From Pseudovibrio exalbescens (lineage in GTDB: Bacteria > Pseudomonadota > Alphaproteobacteria > Rhizobiales > Stappiaceae): 64,000 bases of DNA. The notes beneath the pieces were generated by a model, which saw only the letters and a list, made by a program, of their open reading frames with translations, did no database searches and was not told the DNA's origin. Where the stretch lies: positions 1 through 64,000 of the forward strand of contig NZ_JAQZAJ010000004.1 of the NCBI RefSeq assembly GCF_028737195.1. The letters are read 5' to 3'. Both the position numbers and the translations under genes were made by a program. Position 1 is the stretch's first letter. Each line of letters begins with the position of its first letter. Below are positions 56,812 to 64,000 of the stretch, piece after piece.

Positions 56812-57280
56812 CTTGCCGTGGACAAGTACTTGCTTACGAATACGTAAGCTTAGTCCTCAGATTACCGTCAAGGCGTTTGTTTTCTTGGAAGTTCCGTTGG
56901 GCGAGAAATCGATGCTATCCGTTCACATTGGATGAAAATGCTGCGTCGGTTGCGCGTAGCTACGAGCGGATTCTGTGATATCTCAAGGGATTGGAAACTA
57001 AAGTGCATTTCGGCGCTGAAGTGACCAAAAATTAGTCATTTAAGAAATGTCGAATTGATGAGAGGGCGGAAGCTAATAATTTTTATGGGCTTTTTTCACA
57101 AATGTCAGCGCCTAAGTGAAAATGAGTATGGCAATGGGATAGGTTATTTTGAGAAAAGGGATAGGTCAGTTTGGCAATTGAAGCTTTCCGATTCAGTCAA
57201 TTGAGTCGCCGATTGTTATGCTCCGCCTTTGGTTGGTCAAGTTTTGTGCAACTAAAGATTATATGTAGATTGCCGTATCG
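56812..57280. other. Upstream region of the arc operon
   Basis: About 470 bases without a gene. Besides the 18-bp palindrome at 56832-56849 it has a loose inverted repeat CAATTGA/TCAATTG (57175-57181 and 57197-57203). No canonical FNR box (TTGAT-N4-ATCAA) is present, which is notable for an arginine deiminase operon, often induced at low oxygen. No ORF or RNA gene can be supported. Confidence 0.5.
56832..56849. promoter_or_regulatory. Perfect palindrome upstream of the arc operon
   Basis: GCTTACG-AATA-CGTAAGC is an exact 7+4+7 palindrome whose inner edge is 21 bases before the first ATG of the arc operon. Its length and place fit an operator for a dimeric regulator. It does not match FNR or ArgR consensus sites as I know them. 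Confidence 0.55.
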
Positions 57281-58456
57281 TTATGTCAGAGAGAGAAGGA
57301 AATCTACGAGTTTTTGCGGATCGTACTTTGCTGCGTTCGACTGAGAGGTCAACGGTGCGCTGATAAGTTTCAGTTCGTGCTTCTCCATCAAGTCCAAGTC
57401 AAAATTTGCTGCATAGCTTTCGTCTGCCAATACGAAGTTCAGAAGTTGCTTCGTCGGCGTATCGGCGCCCGCATCACGTTTTAACTGATCGATCAGGCGC
57501 AGGAGAGCTTCATTGGGGGAGATCCCATTTAACTCCGGGTCGGTGCCAAGGCTTGGGATGTAGACCTTTGGGTTGCCGTTTTCCGCTATGGTGCGCCCGA
57601 CGCCTTTCGGTAAGAGGTTCGCCATGAGGGAGCTGTAAAAGCTGCCGGGTGGGTAGCAGATGAGATCAGCTTGACGGACCAGAGCTTGCCGCCGCAGTGG
57701 GAACGGCACGTCGACTGGATCGGTGCTTTCAAGCGAGGTCGTGAGAAAAATCTCCTCAATGCGGCTGGTAAGGGGCTCTACCTCTTTACCAGTCATCGCG
57801 TGCTGTCCTACGACGACCGAGTGGTCGGAAAGGCGGGCTGCCAGATGAAGTTTCTCATTTGTGGTAACCGTGACGTGGCCTAACGTGTTCACGAGCTTGG
57901 AGAAAAGGAAAAGAATGGGATCAAGCTCACGGTTGTTGTTCAAGTACCCGCCTGCAAGGATCAGGTTTCCGATGCTGGCGCCATGCAGGTCGAAATCTGC
58001 TGGCATAGCGACTGCAAAGTATTGCAGTTGGTTTTGAATGAGGCCGCGCATGGGCATGGGAATGGCGGTGATGAGCGGATGGCTTCCGCCAACCAGTCCG
58101 GCCAACTCATGGCGCAAGGTGTTCTGCGTGGCGGTTTTCGGAAAGCGGTGTGAGAACAGCTGATAGACTTCAGGATGTCCCAGCAAGCTTTCATCTGCCA
58201 ATGCCATGAGGCGGCTGCGCACATCACCAATCGCCGGCATGTCAAAGGCTTGACGCAGTGTGGCCGAGCTGCCTCCGCTGTCAAACGGCGTGATCAGGTG
58301 TGCACTGTTGTGGGTAAAGTGCTTTAAAACACGGGAAATACCATTCAGAGCAGTGCCTCCGCTGAAGAACAGTAGGTTTGGGCCTAGCTCGGGAAGGCGC
58401 TGGTAGCGGCTGATGCGGACTGGATCCGGGATCGTCAGCTGGCGGGTAATCTGCAT
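57281..58456 (-). CDS. CofD/YvcK-like protein, GAK-system type
   Basis: A 391-residue protein of the CofD/YvcK (UPF0052) fold. Blocks are LLFFSGGTALNGISRVL (residues 28-44), LITPFDSGGSSATLRQAF (matching the DDGGSSGRLR motif of YvcK), AIGDVRSRLMAL, and ASIGNLILAGGYL. The pattern fits the CofD-related branch found with the HprK-related kinase of the GAK (Grasp-And-Kinase) system rather than phospholactate transferase or YvcK proper. AGGA lies 5 bases before ATG 58456. It is divergent from an HprK-related gene 216 bases away, which supports the assignment. Biochemical function is unknown. Confidence 0.68.
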   Translation of the reverse strand: MQITRQLTIPDPVRISRYQRLPELGPNLLFFSGGTALNGISRVLKHFTHNSAHLITPFDSGGSSATLRQAFDMPAIGDVRSRLMALADESLLGHPEVYQLFSHRFPKTATQNTLRHELAGLVGGSHPLITAIPMPMRGLIQNQLQYFAVAMPADFDLHGASIGNLILAGGYLNNNRELDPILFLFSKLVNTLGHVTVTTNEKLHLAARLSDHSVVVGQHAMTGKEVEPLTSRIEEIFLTTSLESTDPVDVPFPLRRQALVRQADLICYPPGSFYSSLMANLLPKGVGRTIAENGNPKVYIPSLGTDPELNGISPNEALLRLIDQLKRDAGADTPTKQLLNFVLADESYAANFDLDLMEKHELKLISAPLTSQSNAAKYDPQKLVDFLLSLT

Positions 58457-58623
58457 GTATTTCCTAGGCTTAGATAGTGGCTTGGTGCCGTTTTAGCTCT
58501 ATTACAGCGCTCTAGCAATTTCTGATGTGGCAGGTAGCGCTCGGCGAAACTCCATTTTGCAACGCTCTTCGATAGCCTGCTAGGAATCTCGATGATAGCT
58601 TGCTATAGGGGCGACTTACGCAG

Positions 58624-58656
58624 TTCAATCTCGATTTAATCTCGAGATAGATTGAA
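58624..58656. promoter_or_regulatory. Nested inverted repeats before the HprK-related gene
   Basis: TTCAATCT (58624-58631) and AGATTGAA (58649-58656) form perfect 8-base arms, and inside them ATCTCGAGAT (58639-58648) is itself a perfect palindrome. The element sits immediately before the ribosome binding site of the rightward gene, so it may be an operator or an RNA hairpin that gates translation. Confidence 0.45.
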
Positions 58657-58672
58657 AAAAGGTGGAAGCGCA

Positions 58673-59701
58673 ATGATGAAACTGCGCGATATCCGTAAGC
58701 TCATGGTTGAAAACAAGCAACTCCTTGAGGAGGTGTTGATCGTCAGCCGATCGGGCAAGTCTTTCAAGCTTCTATCAAACAACCAGTCCGTTCTTGATGA
58801 GCTAAAGGTTCGGCTGCGTAATCTGATTGATCCTTCAATCACGTCGCTTGACGAGCTTCAGGAGATTGTCATCTTTGAAGGCGAGGCGCCTGAACTGCCG
58901 TTCTCCCTTCGGCGATGGGATCAGACGCAACAGGAGAGCCTGCGTTTTCGCGATTTCAGGAAGACGCGAGTGATCTTGGACGGCTCCAGCGGCCTTTTCT
59001 TTCTGCAAAACCGCAAGTCTTGTGTTGTCCGTGGTGCTTGTTCGGCGCATCTGGATGACATTGAGAAGTTTGTGTGCCAGCAGTTCGCAAACGCCTTCTT
59101 GCTTGACGGCGGCGTTATTTGCGATGCGACCTGTATTCGGATTGGAGATCGAGCCTTGGCAATTGCTGGCCCGGACTGGTCTGGGGCAAACAATCTGATC
59201 AAGGCCATGCTCGCAGATCCACGCGCCCAGCTGATGACAGAGCACAGCATGCTGCTCACTGGAAAGCCAGGGCTGCGGGCGCTTGCGCAGGCGGCAGATT
59301 CCTGGTGCATTACGCCTTCGATGGATGGCGAGAACAAGCACAAAAAGGCAAAGAAAAAGAACCGGGCAGCAGATAAAGCCCACGAGCTTTCGGTCACGTC
59401 GACCAGTGAAGTGCCGCTGACGGCTTTGGTCATGTCGACAAGAACGGACGGGGGTGAGCAGGATATTGAGCTTCGCCGCATCAATCCGTTGGCTCGGCCT
59501 GGCCTTATCAATTCACTGATGGTGGAAAGCAGTCCGTTCCTTCAAAAAACCGATGGCACCTTCTTAAGCCCCGGCGAAGGGCCTGAAGTACGTAGCTATG
59601 TGCAGCAGCTACAAAATGTTGCCTGCTATGAAGCGCGGATTGACGGCTCCTCGTCAGATGTAACGCAGGCCGGTCTGGCTCTGTTGGGATCAGCTGCTTA
59701 A
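58673..59701 (+). CDS. HprK-related kinase B-like protein with degenerate P-loop
   Basis: A 342-residue protein that I read as an HprK-related (GAK type B) protein. The N-terminal third has SRSGKSFKLLSNNQSVLDELKVRL, like the start of that family, followed by a strand RVILDGSSGLFFL and a segment ending FLLDGGVICDATCIRIGDRALAIAG. Where the family should have a Walker A loop this protein has GPDWSGANN (residues 166-174), without the Gly-Lys-Ser/Thr. A lysine-rich insertion (KHKKAKKKNRAADK, about residues 222-235) follows. It is therefore probably inactive as a kinase or uses another mechanism. ATG 58673 has AAGGTGG upstream. Confidence 0.5.
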   Translation: MMKLRDIRKLMVENKQLLEEVLIVSRSGKSFKLLSNNQSVLDELKVRLRNLIDPSITSLDELQEIVIFEGEAPELPFSLRRWDQTQQESLRFRDFRKTRVILDGSSGLFFLQNRKSCVVRGACSAHLDDIEKFVCQQFANAFLLDGGVICDATCIRIGDRALAIAGPDWSGANNLIKAMLADPRAQLMTEHSMLLTGKPGLRALAQAADSWCITPSMDGENKHKKAKKKNRAADKAHELSVTSTSEVPLTALVMSTRTDGGEQDIELRRINPLARPGLINSLMVESSPFLQKTDGTFLSPGEGPEVRSYVQQLQNVACYEARIDGSSSDVTQAGLALLGSAA

Positions 59702-59812
59702 GAATGAATAAAATTACTTGTTAGTGCTTATGGGCTTTGCCATCTGCTGACCCCATTTGAAAGGCAATGAGCTGGAATATCAGCATTCTAAAACAATAAA
59801 GAAAGAGTATGT

Positions 59813-61633
59813 ATGAGCATCTCACGTCCGAACGGCGCAGCGACAAGCGCCACGGATGGCTTTGTCTCCATTCCGGTAGCATTCCTGAACACAGCTAAAA
59901 GATTGGGCTCTGATCCTGCGTACTATGTTCGCGGCACCCAAGTGTGGGAACCCACAAGCTGGACCGGCTATGCTGAAGAAGTATGTCAGGCGGCCAGAGC
60001 CCTGATTGCCAGCGGGGTTAGGCCCGGAGATACGGTTTGCATCCTGAGCTATAACCGGCCGGAATGGGCGATTACAGATCTCGCGGCGATGATGATTGGC
60101 GCCGCGCCCACGGGCATCTACTGGACAGCTTCCCTCGATGAAGTGCGCTACATCCTGCGCCACAGCGAGGGCCGGGTTCTGGTGGTGGAAGATGAGGCGC
60201 AGCTGGCGCAACTTGAGGAGCATTTGCAGGACTTTCCGCACCTGCGCCGAATAGTGCGCCTTAATGGTTCTCCCGCTTCTGACTTGGAGCTCGACTGGCA
60301 GAGCTTTATGGATCTCGGGGCCCCGATAGGGGAGCTGGAAGAAGAGCGTCAGCGACGTCTCGCTCGTATTGAGCCCGAAGATATCGCGTTGCAGATTTAT
60401 ACGTCAGGCACCACTGGAAAACCCAAGGCTGTGCAACTTAGCCATCGTGCGCTGCGCGAGGAGTCGAACGGCCTGACCTCAGTCCAGCGCATGACAAATG
60501 AAGATCGATATCTCTGCTATTTGCCGTTGGCACATGTTGCGGAGCAGGTGGGTACGATCATCCAGCACAGCGATCACGGCTATCGGGTGTACTTTGCGCG
60601 CTCAATCCCTCAGGTGCCAGAAGACCTTAGAGAAGTCAGACCCTCCATCTTCTTTGGCGTCCCGCGCGTCTATGAGAAGATGATGGTCAAGATCCAGGAG
60701 CGTCTGGATCAGGCCGAAGGGTTCAAGAAGAGGCTGGCATTGTGGTCGTTGAGCACCATGAGAGAATGGTACGAGCGCCGCATTGAGGGACGTGCAACCG
60801 GGCCGCTGCTTGATTTCAAGGCAAAGATTGCGAAGGCATTGGTTATAGACAAGGTTCAGCGCACCATCGGATTTGATCAGCAGCACATCATTATCAGCGG
60901 CGGTGCGCCACTTCCTGTTGAGGTTCAGCGGTTCTTTCTGGGGCTTGGCGTCGTGTTGCGCGTGGTCTACGGAATGTCGGAGACCTGCGGTGCGACAACC
61001 TTCAATTCTCCGGAAAACACGCGCATAGGTTCTGTCGGCAAGCCAATCGAAGGCATGGAAGTGAAGATCGCCGAGGATGGTGAAATCCTTTGCCGGGGCG
61101 GCGCGAATTTTACGGGCTACTCCCACGATCCTGAGGCGACCGATGAGGTCTTTGATGATGGTTGGCTGAGAACAGGCGACATTGGGTATATCGATAGTGA
61201 TGGTTATCTGTTCATCACAGGGCGCAAGAAAGACATCATTGTTACGTCAGGTGGCAAGAACATTGCCCCGGCCAAGCTTGAAGGGCTCCTCGGTGGTATT
61301 CCGTTGATTGAGTATTCTGTCGTTGTTGGCAACAACCGAAACTATTTGGGGGCACTCCTGTCGTTGGATCCTCAAGCGCTCGCAGAGTTTGCAGAGGCGC
61401 GTGGAATTGCCTCGGACAAGGTCTTGGACTCCCCAGAGTTGCATGAGACGCTCAGTCAAGGGATTGAGCGGGTAAACGCTTCTGTGGGCCGTGCGGAACA
61501 GATCAGAGGTTTCCAGATTATTCGAGATGGCCTGTCAATCAATGCTGGCGAGCTTACCGCGACCATGAAAGTAAGGCGCGCTGGTGTGCTTGATAAGCAT
61601 GGCGCACTCGTTGACAAGATTTATGCTTCTTGA
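59813..61633 (+). CDS. Long-chain acyl-CoA synthetase (AMP-forming)
   Basis: A 606-residue AMP-forming ligase of the FAA1/long-chain type. The ATP loop is QIYTSGTTGKPKAVQLSH (about residues 194-211), then YGMSETCGATTFNSP, WLRTGDIGYIDSDGYLFITGRKKDIIVTSGGKNIAPAKLE, and the C-terminal catalytic Lys in LTATMKVRR. It would activate long-chain fatty acids for oxidation or lipid synthesis. It follows the HprK-related gene by 111 bases on the same strand, so shared transcription is possible. It ends at a strong terminator. Confidence 0.88.
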   Translation: MSISRPNGAATSATDGFVSIPVAFLNTAKRLGSDPAYYVRGTQVWEPTSWTGYAEEVCQAARALIASGVRPGDTVCILSYNRPEWAITDLAAMMIGAAPTGIYWTASLDEVRYILRHSEGRVLVVEDEAQLAQLEEHLQDFPHLRRIVRLNGSPASDLELDWQSFMDLGAPIGELEEERQRRLARIEPEDIALQIYTSGTTGKPKAVQLSHRALREESNGLTSVQRMTNEDRYLCYLPLAHVAEQVGTIIQHSDHGYRVYFARSIPQVPEDLREVRPSIFFGVPRVYEKMMVKIQERLDQAEGFKKRLALWSLSTMREWYERRIEGRATGPLLDFKAKIAKALVIDKVQRTIGFDQQHIIISGGAPLPVEVQRFFLGLGVVLRVVYGMSETCGATTFNSPENTRIGSVGKPIEGMEVKIAEDGEILCRGGANFTGYSHDPEATDEVFDDGWLRTGDIGYIDSDGYLFITGRKKDIIVTSGGKNIAPAKLEGLLGGIPLIEYSVVVGNNRNYLGALLSLDPQALAEFAEARGIASDKVLDSPELHETLSQGIERVNASVGRAEQIRGFQIIRDGLSINAGELTATMKVRRAGVLDKHGALVDKIYAS

Positions 61634-61640
61634 AAAACAA

Positions 61641-61672
61641 AGCCCCGCAGAACTTCTGCGGGGCTTCTTTTT
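61641..61672. terminator. Bidirectional terminator between the acyl-CoA ligase gene and uxaC
   Basis: AAGCCCCGCAG (61641-61651) pairs with CTGCGGGGCTT (61657-61667), with a loop that can pair further (AACTT), followed by CTTTTT. It is flanked by A and T runs and separates convergent genes. Confidence 0.88.
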
Positions 61673-61689
61673 ACCTATTCATCCAAGTC

Positions 61690-63102
61690 TTAATCTTCGA
61701 GGAACCACTTAGCTGCGTTGCGGTAGCAAATGTCCTGAATGATGCCGCCTGCCAGATCAAAATCAGCAGGAATATGGCCCTTTGCCATCCATTCTCCCAC
61801 CATCTTACAGAGCAGACGACGGAAGTATTCGTGGCGCGGGAAAGACAGGAACGAGCGGCTGTCGGTCAACATGCCCAAGAACTGGGAGAGAAGACCCATC
61901 TGTGCCAGCTGTGTCATCTGGCGTTCCATGCCGTCGAGCTGGTCATTGTGCCACCAGCCTGTGCCTGCCTGTACCTTGCCGCCGATAGAGCCATCCTGGA
62001 AATTGCCTGCGGTCGTGACGACAACTTCGTTCTTGGTTGGGTCCAGGCTGTAAAGGACGGTGCGTGGCAGCAGGTCTTCCTGATCCAGTGTGTCAAGGAA
62101 CTGGTTCAGTGGATTTGCCAGCTCGCGGTCATCTATGCCATCAACGCCTACATCTGGACCAAGTGCCTTGAACAGGCGCGTGCGATTGTTACGAGTTGCC
62201 CCCACGTGGATCTGCATTACCCAACCGCGTCTGGCGTATTCCTTGCCAAGAAACACCTGCACGGCAGACTGGAATGCGGTGATGTCGTCAAGGTTCAGGC
62301 TCTCAGCATCGAGGCCGAGCTTGAAAATACGCTCCAACTCCGCTGAGCCTGGAACTGGCGAGAACAACATGCAATCGAGGCCATGATCTGCGGCGCGGCA
62401 GCCGTGCGCATCGAAATGATCAAGACGCAGCTTGAGTGCTTCAAGAAGCTTCTCGTAGGAAGAGATTTCGAAACCTACAACACCGCCGAGGCGTTCGATA
62501 TAACCCGGGAAAGCTGGCTTGTTGATCTTGAATGCGTTGTCTGGGCGGAAGGTTGGACGCACTTTCATGGAAATGTTGGCGTCCTCGGCGATCTGCTTGT
62601 GATAACGCAGGTCGTCAGCCGGGTCGTCCGTGGTGCCGAGCATGACCACCTTCTGCATTTCCAGAAGGCCGCGCGCGCCGAACTCCGGCTTGGCCAATTT
62701 GGCGTTACAAGCCTCCCAAACATGGTCAGCCGTCTTTGAAGACAGAACCGTGCCTTCGAGGCCGAAGTAGCGGTACATTTCCAAATGGGACCAGTGATAA
62801 AGCGGGTTGCCAATAAACTTTGGCATCACCTCAGCATAGGCATTGAACTTGTCGCGAAACGTGGTTTCGGTGCCTGTGATGAAGCGCTCATTCACACCGG
62901 CCCAACGCATGGCACGCCACTTGTAGTGATCTCCTGCAAGCCAGGTGCTGCCAATATCTTCAAACTGCTGGTTCTCGGCAATCGCCTTCGGATCGAGGTG
63001 GTTATGGTAGTCAACGATCGGCATGTCTGCCGCATATTCATGATAAAGCTTCTGAGCCGCTTCTGTTTCAAGCAGGAAGTCTTTTCCTAGGAATGGCTGC
63101 AT
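61690..63102 (-). CDS. uxaC: Glucuronate isomerase (uronate isomerase)
   Basis: A 470-residue uronate isomerase converting glucuronate to fructuronate and galacturonate to tagaturonate. The N-terminal metal motif is MPIVDYHNHLDPKAIAENQQF, and DHYKWRAMRWAGV, a segment near the sugar site, follows. LQIHVGATRNNRTRLF and DSRSFLSFPRHEYFRRLLC are typical of UxaC. It lies 138 bases downstream of a uxuB-type gene on the same strand, so the pair makes the first two steps of hexuronate catabolism. Confidence 0.94.
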   Translation of the reverse strand: MQPFLGKDFLLETEAAQKLYHEYAADMPIVDYHNHLDPKAIAENQQFEDIGSTWLAGDHYKWRAMRWAGVNERFITGTETTFRDKFNAYAEVMPKFIGNPLYHWSHLEMYRYFGLEGTVLSSKTADHVWEACNAKLAKPEFGARGLLEMQKVVMLGTTDDPADDLRYHKQIAEDANISMKVRPTFRPDNAFKINKPAFPGYIERLGGVVGFEISSYEKLLEALKLRLDHFDAHGCRAADHGLDCMLFSPVPGSAELERIFKLGLDAESLNLDDITAFQSAVQVFLGKEYARRGWVMQIHVGATRNNRTRLFKALGPDVGVDGIDDRELANPLNQFLDTLDQEDLLPRTVLYSLDPTKNEVVVTTAGNFQDGSIGGKVQAGTGWWHNDQLDGMERQMTQLAQMGLLSQFLGMLTDSRSFLSFPRHEYFRRLLCKMVGEWMAKGHIPADFDLAGGIIQDICYRNAAKWFLED

Positions 63103-63172
63103 AACGATCTGGCCTTCTATTTTCTTAAGATACGGCGGCGGCCTGCATCTTGAATGTGTGATGAAGGAAGCT

Positions 63173-63213
63173 GACCGGCCCGATCTGTCGCCTGTAGCAA
63201 ATCGTGGCCGGTC
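63173..63213. repeat. Long inverted repeat between uxuB-type gene and uxaC
   Basis: GACCGGCCCGAT (63173-63184) pairs with ATCG-T-GGCCGGTC (63201-63213), a 12-bp stem with one bulged base and a 16-base loop. It lies 28 bases after the uxuB-type stop. It may end or process the transcript between the two genes. There is no U-run after it. Confidence 0.5.
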
Positions 63214-63240
63214 GCAGAGGTCCTGACGTTTGGGACCTGT

Positions 63241-64000
63241 CTAGTTGGCAAGGTCGGCGACGGCTTGACCTGCGCCCTTGTCAGCTACTTCAGCATAGGC
63301 TGCGTGGACAGATTGAGTGAACTGCTCGTTGGCCACAAGATCAGCCGGGAAGACTGCATCCAGTGCCAGAAGAGCATTCACATACGCTTCGCGATCGTCG
63401 CCATATTTTGACACGATCTCGGCAAGGACATCTTTCATTGGGTCCACGACCTCAAAGGTTTCCTCACCCCGCTTGCCTTTGATGTAGTTCATCCAGCCGC
63501 CGATTCCGAGGATCAGGTGGCGATGATCAGTTCCATGCTGAAGGTGATAGCGGACTGAGTTCAACCAGCGCTGAGGCATTTTCTGGGTGCCGTCTGCTGC
63601 AATCTGCCAGGTGCGGTGCTTCAGTTGAGAGTTGGAATAACGCTTCAAGAGCATGTCTGCATACGCAACAAGGTCCACATCACCCGGTACGTTCAGGGTT
63701 GGGCGCTGTTCATCAACCATGAGTTTGCGAGCTTCTGCATAGAACACAGGATCTGCTGCGCAATCGGCAATGGTTTCCTTACCAGCGAGGAAGCCAAGGT
63801 AGGCCAAGAAGGAGTGCGATCCATTCAGCGTACGCAGCTTCATTTCTTCAAACGGCTCAACATCGGCAACAAGCTGCGCTCCGGCCAGCTCCCATTTCGG
63901 GCGGCCAACCTTGAAGTTGTCTTCAATGACCCACTGACGGAACGGTTCGCAAACGATGCAGTTCGGGTCAGCCTGACCGCCCAATTCTGCGCGGACGATA
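63241..64000 (-). CDS. uxuB: Fructuronate reductase (mannitol dehydrogenase family), 5' end beyond window
   Basis: The C-terminal 252 residues of a polyol dehydrogenase of the long-chain (mannitol) family; the start lies beyond base 64000. MKLRTLNGSHSFLAYLGFLAG carries the Lys-x-x-x-Leu-Asn-x-x-His catalytic block of the family, and DVDLVAYADMLLKRYSNSQLKHRTWQIAADGTQKMPQRWL is the substrate-side segment. Next to uxaC, fructuronate reductase is the most likely identity; tagaturonate or mannitol dehydrogenase are the alternatives. Confidence 0.82.
   Translation of the reverse strand, partial: IVRAELGGQADPNCIVCEPFRQWVIEDNFKVGRPKWELAGAQLVADVEPFEEMKLRTLNGSHSFLAYLGFLAGKETIADCAADPVFYAEARKLMVDEQRPTLNVPGDVDLVAYADMLLKRYSNSQLKHRTWQIAADGTQKMPQRWLNSVRYHLQHGTDHRHLILGIGGWMNYIKGKRGEETFEVVDPMKDVLAEIVSKYGDDREAYVNALLALDAVFPADLVANEQFTQSVHAAYAEVADKGAGQAVADLAN

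Overview
The window looks like chromosomal DNA of a metabolically versatile alphaproteobacterium. The basis is gene content and protein style: a phenylacetate catabolon with a dedicated branched-chain-type ABC transporter, PutA beside a divergent Lrp-type regulator, an arginine deiminase operon, uronate catabolism, and a giant type I-secreted repeat protein. A marine, host-associated relative of the Stappiaceae (for example Pseudovibrio) is a reasonable guess, but it is inference. There are no rRNA genes, insertion sequences, phage genes or CRISPR arrays. Two tRNAs are present: Pro-CGG and Gln-TTG.

Layout. 0.1-6.4 kb: a DUF2817 metallo-hydrolase, two tandem nucleoside hydrolases, a LysE exporter divergent from a MocR regulator, and a BMP-family (nucleoside-type) binding protein. 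6.8-11.3 kb: lytic transglycosylase, folD-purU, a glycosyltransferase and the two tRNAs. 11.4-29.3 kb: the phenylacetate region. A leftward arm runs paaN, an ABC transporter (binding protein, livH, livM, livG, livF) and a FadJ-like fusion. A rightward arm runs paaG, paaI, paaJ, paaK, a TetR regulator (PaaR-like), paaX and then paaABCDE. Similar operator-like sequences overlap the predicted -35 elements in front of paaG and paaA. 29.3-31.6 kb: an acyl-CoA dehydrogenase and alpha-methylacyl-CoA racemase pair. 31.6-32.2 kb: a non-coding gap with a possible small RNA.

32.2-45.1 kb: one 4317-residue gene encoding a surface or secreted repeat protein with C-terminal RTX and type I secretion signals. 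It contains a 1.6-kb nearly perfect internal duplication and a carbohydrate-binding-like domain spliced into a loop of one repeat. 45.2-51.6 kb: gabD, putA, the divergent putR and a GNAT acetyltransferase. 51.9-56.8 kb: the arginine deiminase operon, transcribed arcD-like, small ORF, arcA, arcB, arcC, with an 18-bp perfect palindrome upstream. 57.3-59.7 kb: a divergent pair of a CofD/YvcK-like protein and an HprK-related protein with a degenerate P-loop, resembling part of the poorly understood GAK (Grasp-And-Kinase) system. 59.8-64 kb: a long-chain acyl-CoA ligase, uxaC, and the 3' part of a uxuB-type fructuronate reductase that runs off the window.

Together the genes support import and oxidation of aromatic acids to acetyl-CoA and succinyl-CoA, use of proline, arginine and hexuronates, and nucleoside salvage. 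The least explained parts are the GAK-like pair, the giant protein and the small non-coding or microprotein candidates.
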